Origin: Anastrepha obliqua
Taxonomy: Eukaryota; Arthropoda; Insecta; Diptera; Tephritidae
Reading direction: 5' to 3'
Assembly (NCBI RefSeq): GCF_027943255.1
Contig: NC_072895.1
Location: 87,298,001 to 87,362,000 of the forward strand
Length of the DNA stretch: 64,000 nucleotides
Shown one piece after another: positions 44,273 through 56,499 of the stretch. The notes beneath the pieces were generated by a model that had not been told where the DNA came from, did no database searches, and saw nothing but the letters and a program-made list of their open reading frames with translations. Numbering within the stretch: the first letter of the stretch is position 1; the number at the start of each line of letters is the position of its first letter. Position numbers and translations under genes: made by a program.

Positions 44273-46208
44273 GTTTGCAAATCCCCACTTACACCTCAAT
44301 ACCCACAAACGTCAAGTGCACGCTGATTATTTCGAGTGCGAAATTCCAACAATTACATGACAGCATTAATGTCGCATTCATTACTAAACCAGAATTATTT
44401 GCTTGATTTGTGTAATGCAATGTAATACAATCTTTACAGGAGACTCAAAATATGCCACCCTCGCTCGAAGCAGGCCATTGCGTAGCTTTGTTCGAAACTC
44501 CAGATACGATTTGCGAAAGCCCGCGAAAACACTCGAAGGTATTCAATGGAAGACATGGCACATTTGCCATTCATAAATACACCGCAAATATTGTCAGCTG
44601 TCAAATGTCAATCGTACGCACGTAATCAAAGAAATACACATACATGCACACCCTCGAATGTGTGTCAGGGCGTAGAAATTTATTTAAATTTATTTAAAAC
44701 ACACTTTTGCTTGTGGATGGGAGCAACAAGAGAAAAAATCCAGCCGTAATACCCGCAAAAGCAACACCATTGCAAAAAGCGCTTTTACAAAACAAACAAC
44801 AACAAGAATCACACCCGCAAATTTGCGCAGCGGTCGCAATTTTTTTCTTTTTCCTTTCTGTTTTTTTCACGCACCAGCTCCGTTGCGTATTTTGAAATTT
44901 AACAGAAACCTAACCTAATAACCTAAAACCCAAATACAATAAGCGACAGACCTTCGACAGTAGTCGAAGGTGGTCGTATAACAACCGCACGAACAACTAC
45001 TTGTAAATTGGCAGACAGAAAAACAGTCAGACAAACAATCGCAATTGCAGACGCACAAAAAAAGTATGCAACTCAATCCCCGCCACAGTAGCAGTCAGTC
45101 AGTCGGCCAGACGCCAAGCCAATTCTACCCGAATTTAGGCAGCGTCTATGTCCGTCCGCCCGTACCAACCAGACGCTTACGCACTTTGCTGGCGCTCCCA
45201 GGCAATTCTTGAAGGCGGTCGCGTTGGCGGAAAGTGGCAAAATTAAATTTGCACAAGCGAAATTTCCTTTAACGCTTTCCTCACTTTCAACTTTCACTCA
45301 CCGACCGAGCGACAAGCAAATCGGCGTGTGATTGCCGGTGTGTGATATGCAAAATTTCACCAATTGCTCACCCTCATCGATGATAGCGCGCCAGTTGGTG
45401 ACGGTGGTGGTTGTGGGGATGTTGGTGTGGATGTCGGTTTTGGCGAATGTGAAAGCCGCTGACACGTGACACTTAACAATTATGAGTGTAATTTTCTAAT
45501 ACAAGTTTCATAAATTATAAACAACGCCTTTAAGTGCAGTCATATGGGTAATTTCTGGTATGAATTACAGTTTGAATTATGTCGTTAAAGTCATTTTTCT
45601 TTTTCATAAGAAACTGGGATATGAATAGAAGAACTTGCAACCAGAATCGCTTCAAAAATCGTTTTGTCATTCTATGAGTTCAGAATAATTGCGCCTGTGA
45701 TATGGGCAATAAAATAGGTGTGCGAAATTTTGAGCAGTTTTGGCTACTGTGCTTTTGGTTTTTTATTGTATATTAATTTTTTATAAAAATTTAACGCATT
45801 ACAAAAAAAAAAAACCATATAAATCGGTGTTTCAAACTTTGCGCAACAATTATGAAACTTCTACAAATTTCCACCGAAACTTTAAACTTCTTAATCAATT
45901 ATTGTAGAATAATTTTTCGGTATGTAGTTTTATAGCTCAACTAATTGTTGTAAAGTGAATAAGTGCAAGTTGCAAGAGACTACAAAATACCATTGAGTTT
46001 TCACAATTTTTTCATTAATTTCATCATTTTCCTGCATATAAAAATTGTCGCACGGGCTTTGTATGGCAGAAAATGCAGGACACTTTGTTGTTGCAGAATG
46101 CTTAGCATCGTTACTATTGCGATTTCAATTAATCTTAAAGGGAAAGAAGAAGTTGGTCGGCAAATGCGTTTCCTGACAGTTTCCACATAACTCCACCATG
46201 CTTAAGTC
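44273..46208. other. Non-coding stretch, possibly unique host DNA
   Basis: No exon or element recognised. Short runs of AAC and CAGTCAGTCAGTCGG (45093-45110) and a GGTGGTTGTGG tract near 45400-45440. Frames on both strands are short and mutually overlapping. Confidence 0.5.
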
Positions 46209-46231
46209 TATACAGTCTGTGTCAAGATATA

Positions 46232-47423
46232 TTGGGTAGCCGAAAAAGTTTTTTCGTATTTCTGATCAAACTTCAACTCATTTTTTTTATATTTATAATG
46301 AACTTTATTAAACCAAATATGTACCATTTTGGTCGATCACCTTTTGCCATTTTTCTTCTAGAGACATTATTCCATCAGTGTAAAGCGCTTGTGGTTTCTC
46401 GGCGAAAAACTGCGACAAGTAATTTTCACAGGCATCTCTTGAAGCCAACTTTACTCCATTAAGGGAGTTCTGCATTGAACGAAACAAGTCCGATGGTGCA
46501 AGGTCAGGGCTATATGGTGGATGCATCAAAACTTCCCAGCCAAGCTCTCCCAGTTTTTGCCGAGTCATCAAAGATGTGTGTGGCCTAGCGTTGTCCTGAT
46601 GGAAGACGACGCCCCTTCTGCTGATCAGTTCTGGCCGTTTTTTTCGATTGCTTGCTTCAATTTCATCAGTTGTTCGAGCAGGCTAGAGTAGCTCATAGTG
46701 GATGATTCCTTTCCAATCCCACCAAACACATAGCATAACCTTTCGAGGCGTCAAACCTGGCTTTGTGACTATTTGTTGAGCTTCACCAACCTTGCACCAT
46801 AATCTTTTTCGCACATTATTATCGTATTTGATCCACTTTTCGTCTCCTGTTACCATTCGTTTCAGAAATGGTTCGATTTCATTTCGTTTTAGCAAAGAAT
46901 CGCAGATGTTAATTCGGTCCATTAAATTTTTCACAGACAATTCATGTGGTACCCAAACATCGAGCTTCTTTTTGTAACCAGCCTTTTTTAAATGGTTCAA
47001 AACCGTTTGATGATGAATGTTTAGTGCCTTGGCGATGTCATGACAGCTTCTGTGACGGTCCTGGTCAATCTTTTCCATAAATTCACCGACTTTTGAACGA
47101 TAGGTCGACCGGAGCGAGGTGCATCTGATACAGCATCGTCTCCGTAAACTTCACAAATTTCATTGGTGGCTTGCGTGGCATTCTTCCCTTTTTATACAAA
47201 AATTTCAAAATATAACGAATTTCTTCATTATTTTCACTCATTTTTGAACAGCTATAACTTTTTTGAACTTCTCCGAATTTAATTTTTTTCTGGTTAAATG
47301 AAGCTTAAAATGTCACCTTTCTAACACCATATGATATGACACAATGTGATTGCTAGCACTGGAGGTAGATTACTCCAACGACATCTATTGACAAAATACG
47401 AAAAGACCTTTTCTACTACCCAA
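46232..47423 (-). mobile_element. Mariner nested in the Tc1-like element (1,192 bp)
   Basis: Terminal repeats TTGGGTAGCCGAAAAAGTTT (left) and, on the other strand, TTGGGTAGTAGAAAAGGTCT (right), extending through TTTTCGTATTT in both, about 26 of 30 identical. It sits eight bases inside the left end of the Tc1-like element. The left flank is TA; the right flank reads AA, a probable point change in the target duplication. Confidence 0.92.
46308..47241 (-). pseudogene. Mariner transposase, all three catalytic Asp present, few defects
   Basis: Start ATG at 47241 (MSENNEEIRYILKFLYKKG). After about 20 residues there is a frame change and a deletion up to APRSGRP. The second frame then runs from 47078 to the stop at 46308 with a single premature TAG at about 46683 (after IHYELL). 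It shows WVPHELSVKNL, MVTGDEKW (first Asp), VFHQDNARPHTS (second Asp) and YSPDLAPSD (third Asp), the DD34D pattern of mariners. The protein ends VIDQNGTYLV. It is the best-preserved mariner gene in the window but cannot be translated whole. Confidence 0.92.
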
Positions 47424-47524
47424 AATTTCGTTCTGCTTTTTGCTGCATAATAGTCCCACTCAAGGGCTACGGCGCCAGTGCTAAACCAGGTTAGTGTCGT
47501 TCCCGTAAACGCAACCGAACAAAA

Positions 47525-47973
47525 ATGAGTGAGAAGTTCGCGAAGCGTTTCGAGGCGGTAATTTTATGCACGTATTCGAAAGGGCACTATCAGTTCTTGC
47601 TTAAAAGAGAATAGATGTGGGTATCAACTCCATCGAACGACGACTGAAGGGGGCGAACATATCCTACCGTTCCACATTATCAAAACCACTGCTCCCAGAA
47701 AAACACAGAGAAACAACAAAACAAGAAAATGGCGTCACAGTAATGGACTGGCCTTCTCAGTCGCCGTCAGACGCCAACCCCATTGAAAATGTGTGGGAAA
47801 TTATAAAAACGCATCTTGCGGGAAAGCTAGTCAATGATTTAAAGTTATTCGTGCGTCAAGTTCGCAAAATCTGGTCCTCTGTCGACGAGCTACGCCGAAA
47901 AGCTGGTTCAAAGCATGAAGAAGATGCCAGGCTATACTCGACAACGATGAAGACTACACGGTTTATTGAGTAA
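47525..47973 (+). pseudogene. Tc1-like transposase, internally deleted
   Basis: ATG at 47525 begins MSEKFAKRFEAVILC, the N-terminal helix-turn-helix. A frame change and large internal deletion follow at about 47610. The second open frame (47617-47973) contains VMDWPSQSPSDANPIENVWE, a slightly altered WPSQSPDLNPIENVW block carrying the third acidic residue, and a complete C-terminal end. Catalytic Asp residues one and two are lost. Confidence 0.8.
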
Positions 47974-48083
47974 TTGCGACTCCTAGTTTTGTACATGCTT
48001 TTATGTGAAAAACTTGTAAACATAAATCTTTTATACTTCAAGAATAATCGCGGTTCCTTTTTTCTGACACAGACTGTATGTAC

Positions 48084-49195
48084 TTTCAATAATTACCCGC
48101 TTAAAAATGAAGACACAATTTTTGAAAAACAATTGTTTTTTTCAACTTAGTCCCCTTTTAGAAATATACACTTCTTCCAACGCCCCGGCTATTTTCTAAC
48201 CCCTCCATAAAAAAGGATTTGTCGAACTCTCTAAAATACGCCCCCGTCTCGGGGATAACTTCCTCGTTGGAACTAGGTTTTTTTCCCCGTGAATCCTTTT
48301 TTTCATGTTACGGAACAAGAATGAATAAGCTGGTACGTTATCTTGGTGGAACAGCTCCTTCTTTTTCGCCAAATGCGGTCGTGTGTCCTTAAATTTTTTG
48401 TGAAATTCGTCCAATAACTCACTGTAGTATTGTCCAGTTATCTTTCTTCTTTTTTCTAAAAAAATCATGTGAATGACGCCGTTCGCATCCCGAAAATCGT
48501 CCCCATGACCTTTCTGGCCGATGGGACTGCCTTCGTTTTCTTTAGAGCAGATTCACAGGGAGAATTCCAGAATTTTCTTCGGATCTCACTTAAATTGCTC
48601 CAAACACTGCTTTGAAGTTAACAACCGCATCCGCTTGTTGTCCACAGTGACGGTCCATTGGCCCGACAATTTTTACATTGCCAACTTATCATGTAAAATA
48701 TTAATTGCCATTCCGGTCGACACACCTTTGGCCCCGTTACTTTGCGCGCTTTCGTTCGTCGATCAGCGATCAGCGAGAATCATGTCGTGGACTTTTTGAA
48801 GGATTTCCTCGGTAACCACGTCTGCCGGGTGACCTGGTCGCTCCTTATCAAAAACGGATGTTCGCCCACGTTTAAATTCTTTGAACCAATATCTAAGTGT
48901 GTTCATAGATGGCGAAGCGTGCCCATAGACAGCATCCAACTTTGCTTTAATCTCCTCGCATATTTCCTCATCCAAAAACAAAAAGCGAATTACCGAACTA
49001 TACTGCTCTTTTTCCATCTTAGCGAAAATCGCGAAACACGTCTTACTCGAATAGCTGCCAAATCCATACTAACATCTCAATCAGTATGAAATTTGTTTTG
49101 CCGTCGTTTGATAGATGATAGCCCATGATGCTAACACCAAATTCCCTCAGGAACGCCCTCTGTCATCAAATATGGATACTTATTGAACCACCCTT
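48084..49195 (-). pseudogene. Mariner-type element abutting the Tc1-like element
   Basis: Frame from 49017: MEKEQYSSVIRFLFLDEEI, then SPSMNTLRYWFKEFKRGRTS, the helix-turn-helix of one mariner group. Further down: HLAKKKELFHQDNVPAYSFL (second catalytic Asp; the usual HDNAPAH is altered) and LLDEFHKKFKDTRPHL. The ends appear as TTCAATAATTACCC at 48085 and, on the other strand, TTCAATAAGTATCC at about 49182, likely the terminal repeats. The gap between the Tc1-like end and this left end is only about 8 bp. Several frame changes. Confidence 0.75.
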
Positions 49196-50639
49196 GTATA
49201 TATTCGATAGAGAAACTTTCCCACTTAGCAGCTGGCTGTCGCAGGCATTTTTTGCATGTGTGCTTCTGCCGTAGCAGCGTCAGTCTCGTTATTTGGTGAC
49301 CTCACCTAGTATCTAAATCTTTCTGCTTTCAATCAAGTTTTGTTGCTAAGGTGTCTTTCAGCTTTTACCCGTTTTGTTTTGTTTTGAAATCATCTTAAGC
49401 TATTTTTGGTAGGTCGGTTGTGAATCAATACTAACAAAGCATCTGATCAGATTAATGCCTTATGTATTTTAACTTTTACTGGTGCCAGACAGAGCTTTCA
49501 TATCAGCGAATATTTCAAAGTCTGATTCAGAATTGCAGTTCTTCTTTAAAAATTCCATAACCAGCCATTACCCTTTCTCACCTTTCTTCACACGTCACCA
49601 CTCTCAGGTGGTGGGGCCATGCATTGTGTCATATTCCAAAGAAAGCGAAAAAATTTCACAAACGAAAAAAAAAAAATAACCTTTTAAAGTGTATTCGGTT
49701 GTGGCACGGTGGGTGGCATGCTGAGTGGCATGTTGCCAAATACAAAAGAAAACTTAAAAAAGTATCAGCAGCTACCTTTTTGCACATTAATTATGAAATC
49801 CTTTGAGTATTTGCCAAAAACATATAAAAATCAGCACTCGGTGCAAGAAACCAGAAAACACAGCTAATTTGTATTAATAGACATTTTACTTCTCATTTTT
49901 GTTAAAATGGCATTTTTATATATTTTATTTTATTTTCATTTTCAACAGTATTCACATGCAAAATTGTGTTATCTTTTATTTTTACCTGATTATTGTGGGC
50001 TCTTCACTCTGCGTTCTGTGCACTACGAATGCACTTTTGCACATCAAGCGTAGACTTGTATGTGTGTGTGAACACCCCACCCTTGCATTCTGTTTTTAAT
50101 AAAATTTCTGTATGTTTGTTGTAGACATTTTTGCACTTTTTCTTTTGCACTTCAAAATGATTTTTGCCATTCTTCCATGCAATTCTGGGTTTTGTTGTTT
50201 TTTATGTCTGTTTTTTTGCGTATAAAAAATTGCAAAATAGTAGAAAAGAAATCAGCGACTTTTGTTTATTTAGATGTCTGCTAGTAGCAGGCGCTGATGA
50301 GTTGCTGGTTAATTTGCTACATTTGTTGTTGTTGCTACTGTCGGCAATGGCAACAACGGTTGCTCTTGAGGGACATGTGGCTTGGTGCGGCGCTCGGCTG
50401 CATGGCGTTTTGTGGTTGTAATATCAGCTGCAGACAACTCAAGGGGTGGTAATTATGTAGCCTCTGCTCCTGTCACATTTTCCTTGTCGATCGATGGGGC
50501 AAAGAAAACTAAATATGAACTACTTAAGTATAATTAATCAGCAGGCTTAACTTCTTTATTTTTCAGGCTTTAAATCAGAGAATATTTCAAGAATTATTCG
50601 ATCCTATTTTTTATTTTAAATACAAATTTCTTGACCATT
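49196..50639. other. Non-coding stretch
   Basis: AT-rich, with TTGTTGTTGTTG near 50320. Open frames at 49899-50099 and 50164-50421 are low-complexity. A GT-rich tract occurs at about 50058-50070. No exon or element recognised. Confidence 0.5.
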
Positions 50640-51760
50640 CACAGTCATATTCATTTAAGGAGAAGTGCACAGGGTGCCGCATTTAGAGTCAGGGTGTGTC
50701 AAACATGTTTACGTGTGGCTCGAAGTTGGACGAAAGGGTTAGTGGAGGAATATTTTGCGAGGAGCTCTCCATCAAGCGTAAGTTCAGGCTAACGAAACAC
50801 TGCAGTGTATTTCAAGTGGAAATAGCAGCAATCAAAGAAGCAATGGATTGTTTGTTTACTTTCGTAACTACGGTGAGGAAGGTCAACATTGACTCCAACA
50901 GCTAAGGTGCAATTACGGCTCTGATCTCTGCAGCAATTAGGGCTATGCGTCAATTAGGGCTTGTGCGAAAATAGTCAGGGAATGCCTGAGATTTCTCTTG
51001 ATCGCATCCAAATATTTCGATATTAGGCTCATTTGGGTCCTCGAGTGCAGTGGCATAGCGGGAAACTACTAAACTGATGAGCTGGCCAGACGGGGGACCG
51101 ACGAGATGGTTTCACCGTAAAATTAGAGGATTAGGGTTCCCTTGAGAATCTGTGGTCCGCTGCTGGAGAGTTGGGCCTCGCATCAACTCCGCGAGTGCTG
51201 GTTTAGTGCGCAGATGTGCAAGTCGCGAGATCCTCGTCGGCCACGGGTAGATCGGTGTCGCTCGAGGGAACTTCTGATACTAACAAAGCCGTAGCTCTCA
51301 AATGTTATCGGCTTCTTAACCGGGCAATGCGCATTTAGTATCAATGCGGTGCGACTTGGGATTGTTTTAAGTAATTTCTGTAGAAGCTGTCTGGAGAATG
51401 AGATGGAATTATATCTGAACTTTCTCCTCAGCTGCCCTGCTCTCGTCCGACTAAGATTCACATATCTGGGCTCTCACTTTCTTGCGAGACCTGCGGATAT
51501 AGCAGATTCAAATATCACACCTCTGTTGAATATCATTAGCAGTTTGAAGTGGTTAACGCCATGTAATTAGTCCCTGTTTCGTCATCGTACTCTAAACAAA
51601 AGACCCTTCTTCCCTCTTCCTCTTTGTTCGGTTTTTTGTTTTAACGCCTCTGCTTTTTCCTCTGAATGTCACCAAAACGGATAAATTTGATTCCTTGTCC
51701 AAGTCTATCAACGCTTGGGCAGCAATTTATAGTAACTTAATCTTACCTGTTTATTTGCAG
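50640..51760 (+). pseudogene. LINE-A copy 2: RNase H and C-terminal region
   Basis: RNase H start at about 50700: FTCGSKLDERVSGGIF (usual FTDGSK, first Asp lost) and KHCSVFQVEIAAIKEAMDCL with the catalytic Glu. Decayed middle with RQLGLVRK. C-terminal zinc element at 51370-51440 (C-x2-C..FLLSCPAL), then SNITPLLNIISSLKWLT and a stop. The 3' UTR ends near 51750. It is the uninterrupted counterpart of the LINE-A copy at 6658-7760 and carries no TTAA MITE. Dead. Confidence 0.85.
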
Positions 51761-51851
51761 AGTTGATAACTATAGAAAAATTTATTGATTGTTTAATTCA
51801 AAATGAGCTTATAAAAATAAAATAACAGAATCTTGCAAACTTTGAATGATT

Positions 51852-53161
51852 TACATTCTGTCAAAAAAAAATTTCAGGAATTATTAATTTAAAAAGCATC
51901 TAAGTTTTTTTTGCTGGAATTTGGCACAACTGACCTCTATAGTGTTGCAGAGTTTGAGCGTGATCTGTTAATTAGCTTGTTTTTGGTATTTAATTATATC
52001 AGTCAACCGCAGGTGTGCTCTACGATTTTCACTATGGATAAAAATATCGAACAAAGAATTTGTCTAAATTTTGTGTTTTGAACGGAATTGCGTGACCGGA
52101 ATTGAAAATGTTGCAGAAAGCCTATGGCGTGTATGCTTTATCAAAGCACGTGTATACGAGTGGTATAAGGCTTTTGGAGAGGGCCGAGACGTCGTGGAAG
52201 ATTTGCCCGATCTGGTCGCCCATCAACGTCTTCAACGGATGAAAACGTCGACAAAGTCAAGGAAAACCATCGTTTAAGTTTGAGGGAGGTAGCTCGTGAC
52301 CTTAGCTTATCTATCGAATCGAATCGCAACATTTTACATCATCAATTGGGCATGAGACGCGTGGCTGCTCGACTCGTTCCAAGAAAGTTGAATATCTTTG
52401 AAAAAATTCATCAGAAGAAGGTGGCTGAAGACAAGCTTGAGCAAGTAAATTCGGACCGAACGTTTATCCAGTGCATCATAACAGGTGACGAGACGTGGGT
52501 ACACGAGTTTGACATGCAAACCAGACAACAGGCGGCTAAATGGCGCTATCCACTTGAGCCGAAACCCGAAAAAAAAACACGCCAAAGTCGGTCAAAAGTG
52601 AAAGCCATGCTACTCGTTTTCTTTGATCATTGATTATCATGGTGTTGTGCACTCGGAATTAGTTCCAAATGGTGCTACGGTTAATTCGGTAAATAAAGAA
52701 TATTATTTGGAAGTTATGCGACGTTTGAGGGAGAATGTGCGTAGGAAACGGCCCGATTTTTGGAAAGAAAACTCGTAGATCTGGCACCATGATAACGCAC
52801 CGTCTCACAAGGCTCGTATTGTGAACACTGTTTTGGCCAAAAACTCGACAAATATCAGCGAACAACCATCGTATTCGCCGGATTTGGCTCCCTGTGACTT
52901 TTTCCTTCTCCGAAAACTTGAATTGCCACTCCGCGGACGCCGCTTTGAGTCGACAAAGGCCATTAAGGAGAATTCGCTGAAAGAGCTGAGGAAGATCTCT
53001 TCAAACGCATTTAAAAGGTGCTTTGATGACTGGAATAATCGTTTGCACATGTGTATTGCTTGCAATGGATCCTATTTTGAAGGTGACAAAATAAATTTTG
53101 ATGATTAAACAATTATTTTGCGTTTCATTGAACAATTCCCGTACTTTTTTGACATAATGTA
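51852..53161 (+). mobile_element. Mariner element with both ends (1.31 kb)
   Basis: Left end TACATTCTGTCAAAAAAAAA followed by TTTCAGGAATT and right end, on the other strand, TACATTATGTCAAAAAAGTA followed by CGGGAATT. TA is at both edges. The terminal repeat is about 30 bp with a few differences. The transposase lies between on the plus strand. Confidence 0.85.
52032..53108 (+). pseudogene. Mariner transposase, broken
   Basis: Starts MDKNIEQRICLNFVF at 52032, loses frame near 52080, regains RLSLREVARDLSLSIES (52277 on), then an open 117-residue stretch with QLGMRRVAARLVPRKLN, CIITGDETWVHEFD (first Asp) and QSRSKVKAMLLVFFDH. After a shift: VNKEYYLEVMRRLRENV, then a stop in WKENS, WHHDNAPSHKARIV (second Asp) and a final frame 52821-53108 with EQPSYSPDLAPCDFFLLRKL (third Asp) and a normal end. 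All three acidic positions persist; at least three frame changes and one stop prevent function. Confidence 0.9.
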
Positions 53162-54879
53162 TTCATTCAGATCAAAATAGTGTATTTTTTGATCTGAAAA
53201 TAAAACGGAAACAGATTAATTTATATCTATGTATAACGACTTTTTCGAAAATATTGCATTTTCCATTTTATCGAAGTTTTGGTATTCTTTAAACCTAACG
53301 AAGCATTTGTCCAACCCACTTTAACTTCGTTATATTGGGGTTTCACTCCAATTTAATATTTCCTGATTAACTAACCAAATGTCGCTATTTACTCCTCATT
53401 ACAATAACAGTATTTCATCCTTTAAAACTTTTCGGTTTCACATAACTCAAAATACGTTCCCTTTTACCACAATTTCTGATTCCCCTTTGTATATGTGTAT
53501 GTATGTATGTATGTGTGTAATGCAACATCTAGCAAAGTTCCAAAAAATCTTTATATGATTCAGTGTAGCACCACTTCATGGGGTGAGTGATGGAGGTGAA
53601 CGGGGGTTTACAGCAAAAAAATTACTATGATTTATTTACTCACGGCGTGCGCGTATTTATCAAACTCCAATTAATCGGTGATAAACCGATCAAGACACTA
53701 AATGCTTCTCCACACGAAGACAAAAGTAAAACAAAAACGAATAAGCAAAAGAGCAGAAAATCTTTAAGGAGGAGGTAGAGCCGACCAGTCGACGGCCAAG
53801 CCACGCGCAGACCAAAACCCAAAGAGATACACAAACGCACACGAAATGCCCTAACTATGATTAGCCAGCGTGCAAGTGGTCCAGCGGGTATGTGCAGTTG
53901 TGTGTAGGTAAGCGCATACTCGCAAAGGCGCAGGCAGCTTGGCCCGGCAAAGTTCCACTTCGAGTATTGGCTGAGTGTTTGCCGTTGTTCGTAGTGCTTT
54001 ATGAGCGTTTTGGCGCTTTTTGCTTGAGTACACAGCCTGCCTTCGTTTGCGTTAAAACGAGTTTACTTTGGCATTTTCCTCATGTTACTTACCAAGCAGT
54101 TTTCTAATTTGTTTTTGTTCCTACCAATTTTTTTTACTTTCAAACATTTCCATGCGATTGTTGGTTTTTTTGCTGAAATATGAATACACTATTTGTTATT
54201 GTTGTGGGTACAGTATTATACAATGAGTTTTACGATTACATATAATTTTTTATTTTTTACATTTTCTTTCTTTCGCTTAAAACTTTTTTTTTTGGAATTG
54301 CAGATGCAATCAATTTACTCGTGTCCAACAAATAATAGACTCGAAGCTGCGGATTTTTTACTGTATATGTGTGCGCACATTTTTCTACAATCCATGTCTA
54401 TTTGTTGTTGGCTTTTAAGCATGTAAAGCATGTAAAAAATTAAATTTATATACGAGCAGTGGAGTTTGAATTGAAAGGAAAAACGCTTGGCACTGGTTTC
54501 CGCAATAATTTGTGTATTGCAAAAACTCCTCTACATACCCAGCGTATTGTGGGCACTTGAGGGAATTAGTTGTGAGCATGTGTGATGAGTAAAGGGTGTA
54601 TATTTTTAGTTGTTATGACGAAAACTCCTCCAAAAGTGGTGCATAAGAACTTTCACCACCTGTCATTTAGAGGCTTGTGATGGCTGATGGAGCCTTTAAG
54701 TTAGGGCAGACCCATATTTGGAGACGATCTTGGCTGATAGGTAGTGGCTTAATATAATGAAAGATGAGTTGAATACCAACACTTGTTACATGACGAACGT
54801 GGACCAGGGAGATTCACTCTGTGACTGTTCTACATGATCCTATCAAGATAAACTAATGAAAACTGAACCAGAGTCCAAC
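53162..54879. other. Non-coding stretch
   Basis: Includes (TGTA)n at about 53494-53518 and poly-T runs. Frames at 53587-54426 are short and without motifs. Unassigned. Confidence 0.5.
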
Positions 54880-56440
54880 TCTTCTTGGCAGTTTCCACAT
54901 CAGACAAGTCGTACACTCTACCCGACGAGCACTTAAAAGGCACGCCAGTCTTAAAAGCCTATACAAAGGGCGGCCAGTTTTTCACTAGATAGTAAAGTAC
55001 TCGACTTGGTTAGGAGGCAACCCTGACAGAGAATATTACTATTTACACCGAGGGCTTAAAAAGTTAATGGAGTCAGAGCTGGTTTCTACCTGAGACACCT
55101 GCATATCAGCCAATTAGTAAACTATCCAGCTAGAAAGAATGTGAGGCAAGCGTGATACTAAACAAGGTTTCAGACAGGGTGACTCTCTGCCGAGTGACTT
55201 CCTTCACCTGATGCTCGAAAAGATCGTGCGAGGACCAGAACTTAATCGCTCAGTCCCAATTTTTTATAGCAGCGTAAAATTGTTTGCGTATCCCGATGAT
55301 ATTGACATCATCGGCCTTAACAATCCCATTATTGGTTCTGCCTTTACCAAACTAGATAAAGAAGCAAAGCGAATGGGTCTGGTGGTGAATGAAGTACCGC
55401 CTGCCATAAAACAAACAGTCAGCGCACTCGCGTATCAGCACCCACGTTACTGTTGTAGGAGACTTCGTTTATCTAGGAACCAGTATTAATACCAATAAAA
55501 ATGTCAGCCTTGTAAAGGTAGAATCTCTCTTGCCAACAAGCGTTACTTTGGACTAAGTAGGCAATTGAGTAGTAAAGTCCTTTCTCGACGAACAAAACTA
55601 ACACTTTATAAGGCTCTCATCATGTCCGCCCTATTGTATGGCACAAAAGCTTAGACTATGACAAAATATGATGAGACGACACTTGGAGTGTTTGAGAGGA
55701 AGACTCCTAGGAAGATTTTTAGACCTTTCCACGTTTGCAACGATGTATGATGCGATACCTGGAGATGATATCTACATTTTCACTGATAGCCAGGCGGCGA
55801 TAAAATACCTCATAAAACAGACGACAACCTCCATCTCTTAACGAGATGGCTGAGCCATTTCACCTAATGGTAACAAGGGTTCCCGGTCATTGTGACATTG
55901 AGGGGAACTGCAGAGCCGATGAACTAGTGAAAATATGTACCAAATCGACTTATGAGTACATAGACAATGATATATATAGGTATGCCCTTGCAAGCATGTA
56001 AACTACGTATCCGCTAGGAAATTGTAAGTGTAGCAAATGATGGCCGATTCTCAATGCTAAACGCATGGAACTTCTACTATGAAGAGATAAGCACAGTCTT
56101 AACACACTGATTTCAGTTACTACGGGGCACTGCCTAATCGGTAGGCACGCTCAGAGAATGGGTAAAGTTGTCTAGACGAGAAAGAGACGATCCCGCACCT
56201 GCTGCTCTATCCAGACGTAGACTCGCCATTTTGGGCGGACAATTTTTTAATGAATTAGAAGATCTCGGCTTTGCCAAAATTTAGGATCTTACGAAATTTT
56301 TGTACAGTACACATTGGTTTTAGGAGGGGTAAAGGCTAGTTTCCCATGCGGCATCACAATGGGCCATGAGCCTGAGTTTGTCTTACAGTGGACAATCGCT
56401 TCAACCTACCCTAACCTAAGAAAACATCAACATCTACTCT
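54880..56440 (+). pseudogene. LINE-C copy 2, split by another LINE (55143-55745)
   Basis: The left part ends with the start of RNase H: ENITIYTEGLK (Asp of TDG changed to Glu) and VRAGFYLRHLHISQLVNYPA (about 55070-55135). The right part resumes at about 55752 with PGDDIYIFTDSQAAIKYLIK, holding the catalytic Asp of FTDSQAA, then a decayed tail with the C-terminal TGHCLIGRHAQRMG-type block (56120-56165) and the 3' end ATCACAATGGGCC (56353-56365), shared with LINE-C copy 1. Between them lies a piece of a different LINE. Confidence 0.75.
55143..55745 (+). pseudogene. RTE-like LINE RT fragment inside LINE-C
   Basis: Reads FRQGDSLPSDFLHLMLEKIV and, at 55211-55380, KLFAYPDDIDIIGLNNPI where the catalytic YADD is YPDD, then TKLDKEAKRMGLVVNE, NKRYFGLSRQLSSKVLSRRT, KLTLYKALIMSALLYGTKA and LGVFERK, the conserved thumb blocks of RTE/BovB-like LINEs. 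The fragment is truncated at both sides: no endonuclease, no 3' tail. The frame changes once near 55470. It lies exactly between the two halves of the LINE-C RNase H. Confidence 0.8.
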
Positions 56441-56499
56441 ACAGTCCTAAAGTGACATTTTGGTGTAAATTGTCTAGTGTCAGTGCAATAATTGTAACC

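Larger units (their letters stand above)
46213..48076 (+). mobile_element. Tc1-like element split by a mariner
   Basis: Perfect 12-bp terminal repeats CAGTCTGTGTCA (46213-46224) and TGACACAGACTG (48065-48076), each bordered by TA (46211-46212, 48077-48078), mark a Tc1-type element. Without the nested mariner (46232-47423) it is about 670 bp long, so it also carries an internal deletion. The coding remains are at 47525-47973. Confidence 0.85.

Noticed and set aside
44485..44500. GTTCGAAACTCC resembling Box B
   Set aside because: No Box A upstream and no SINE body downstream. A single 12-base similarity is not enough.
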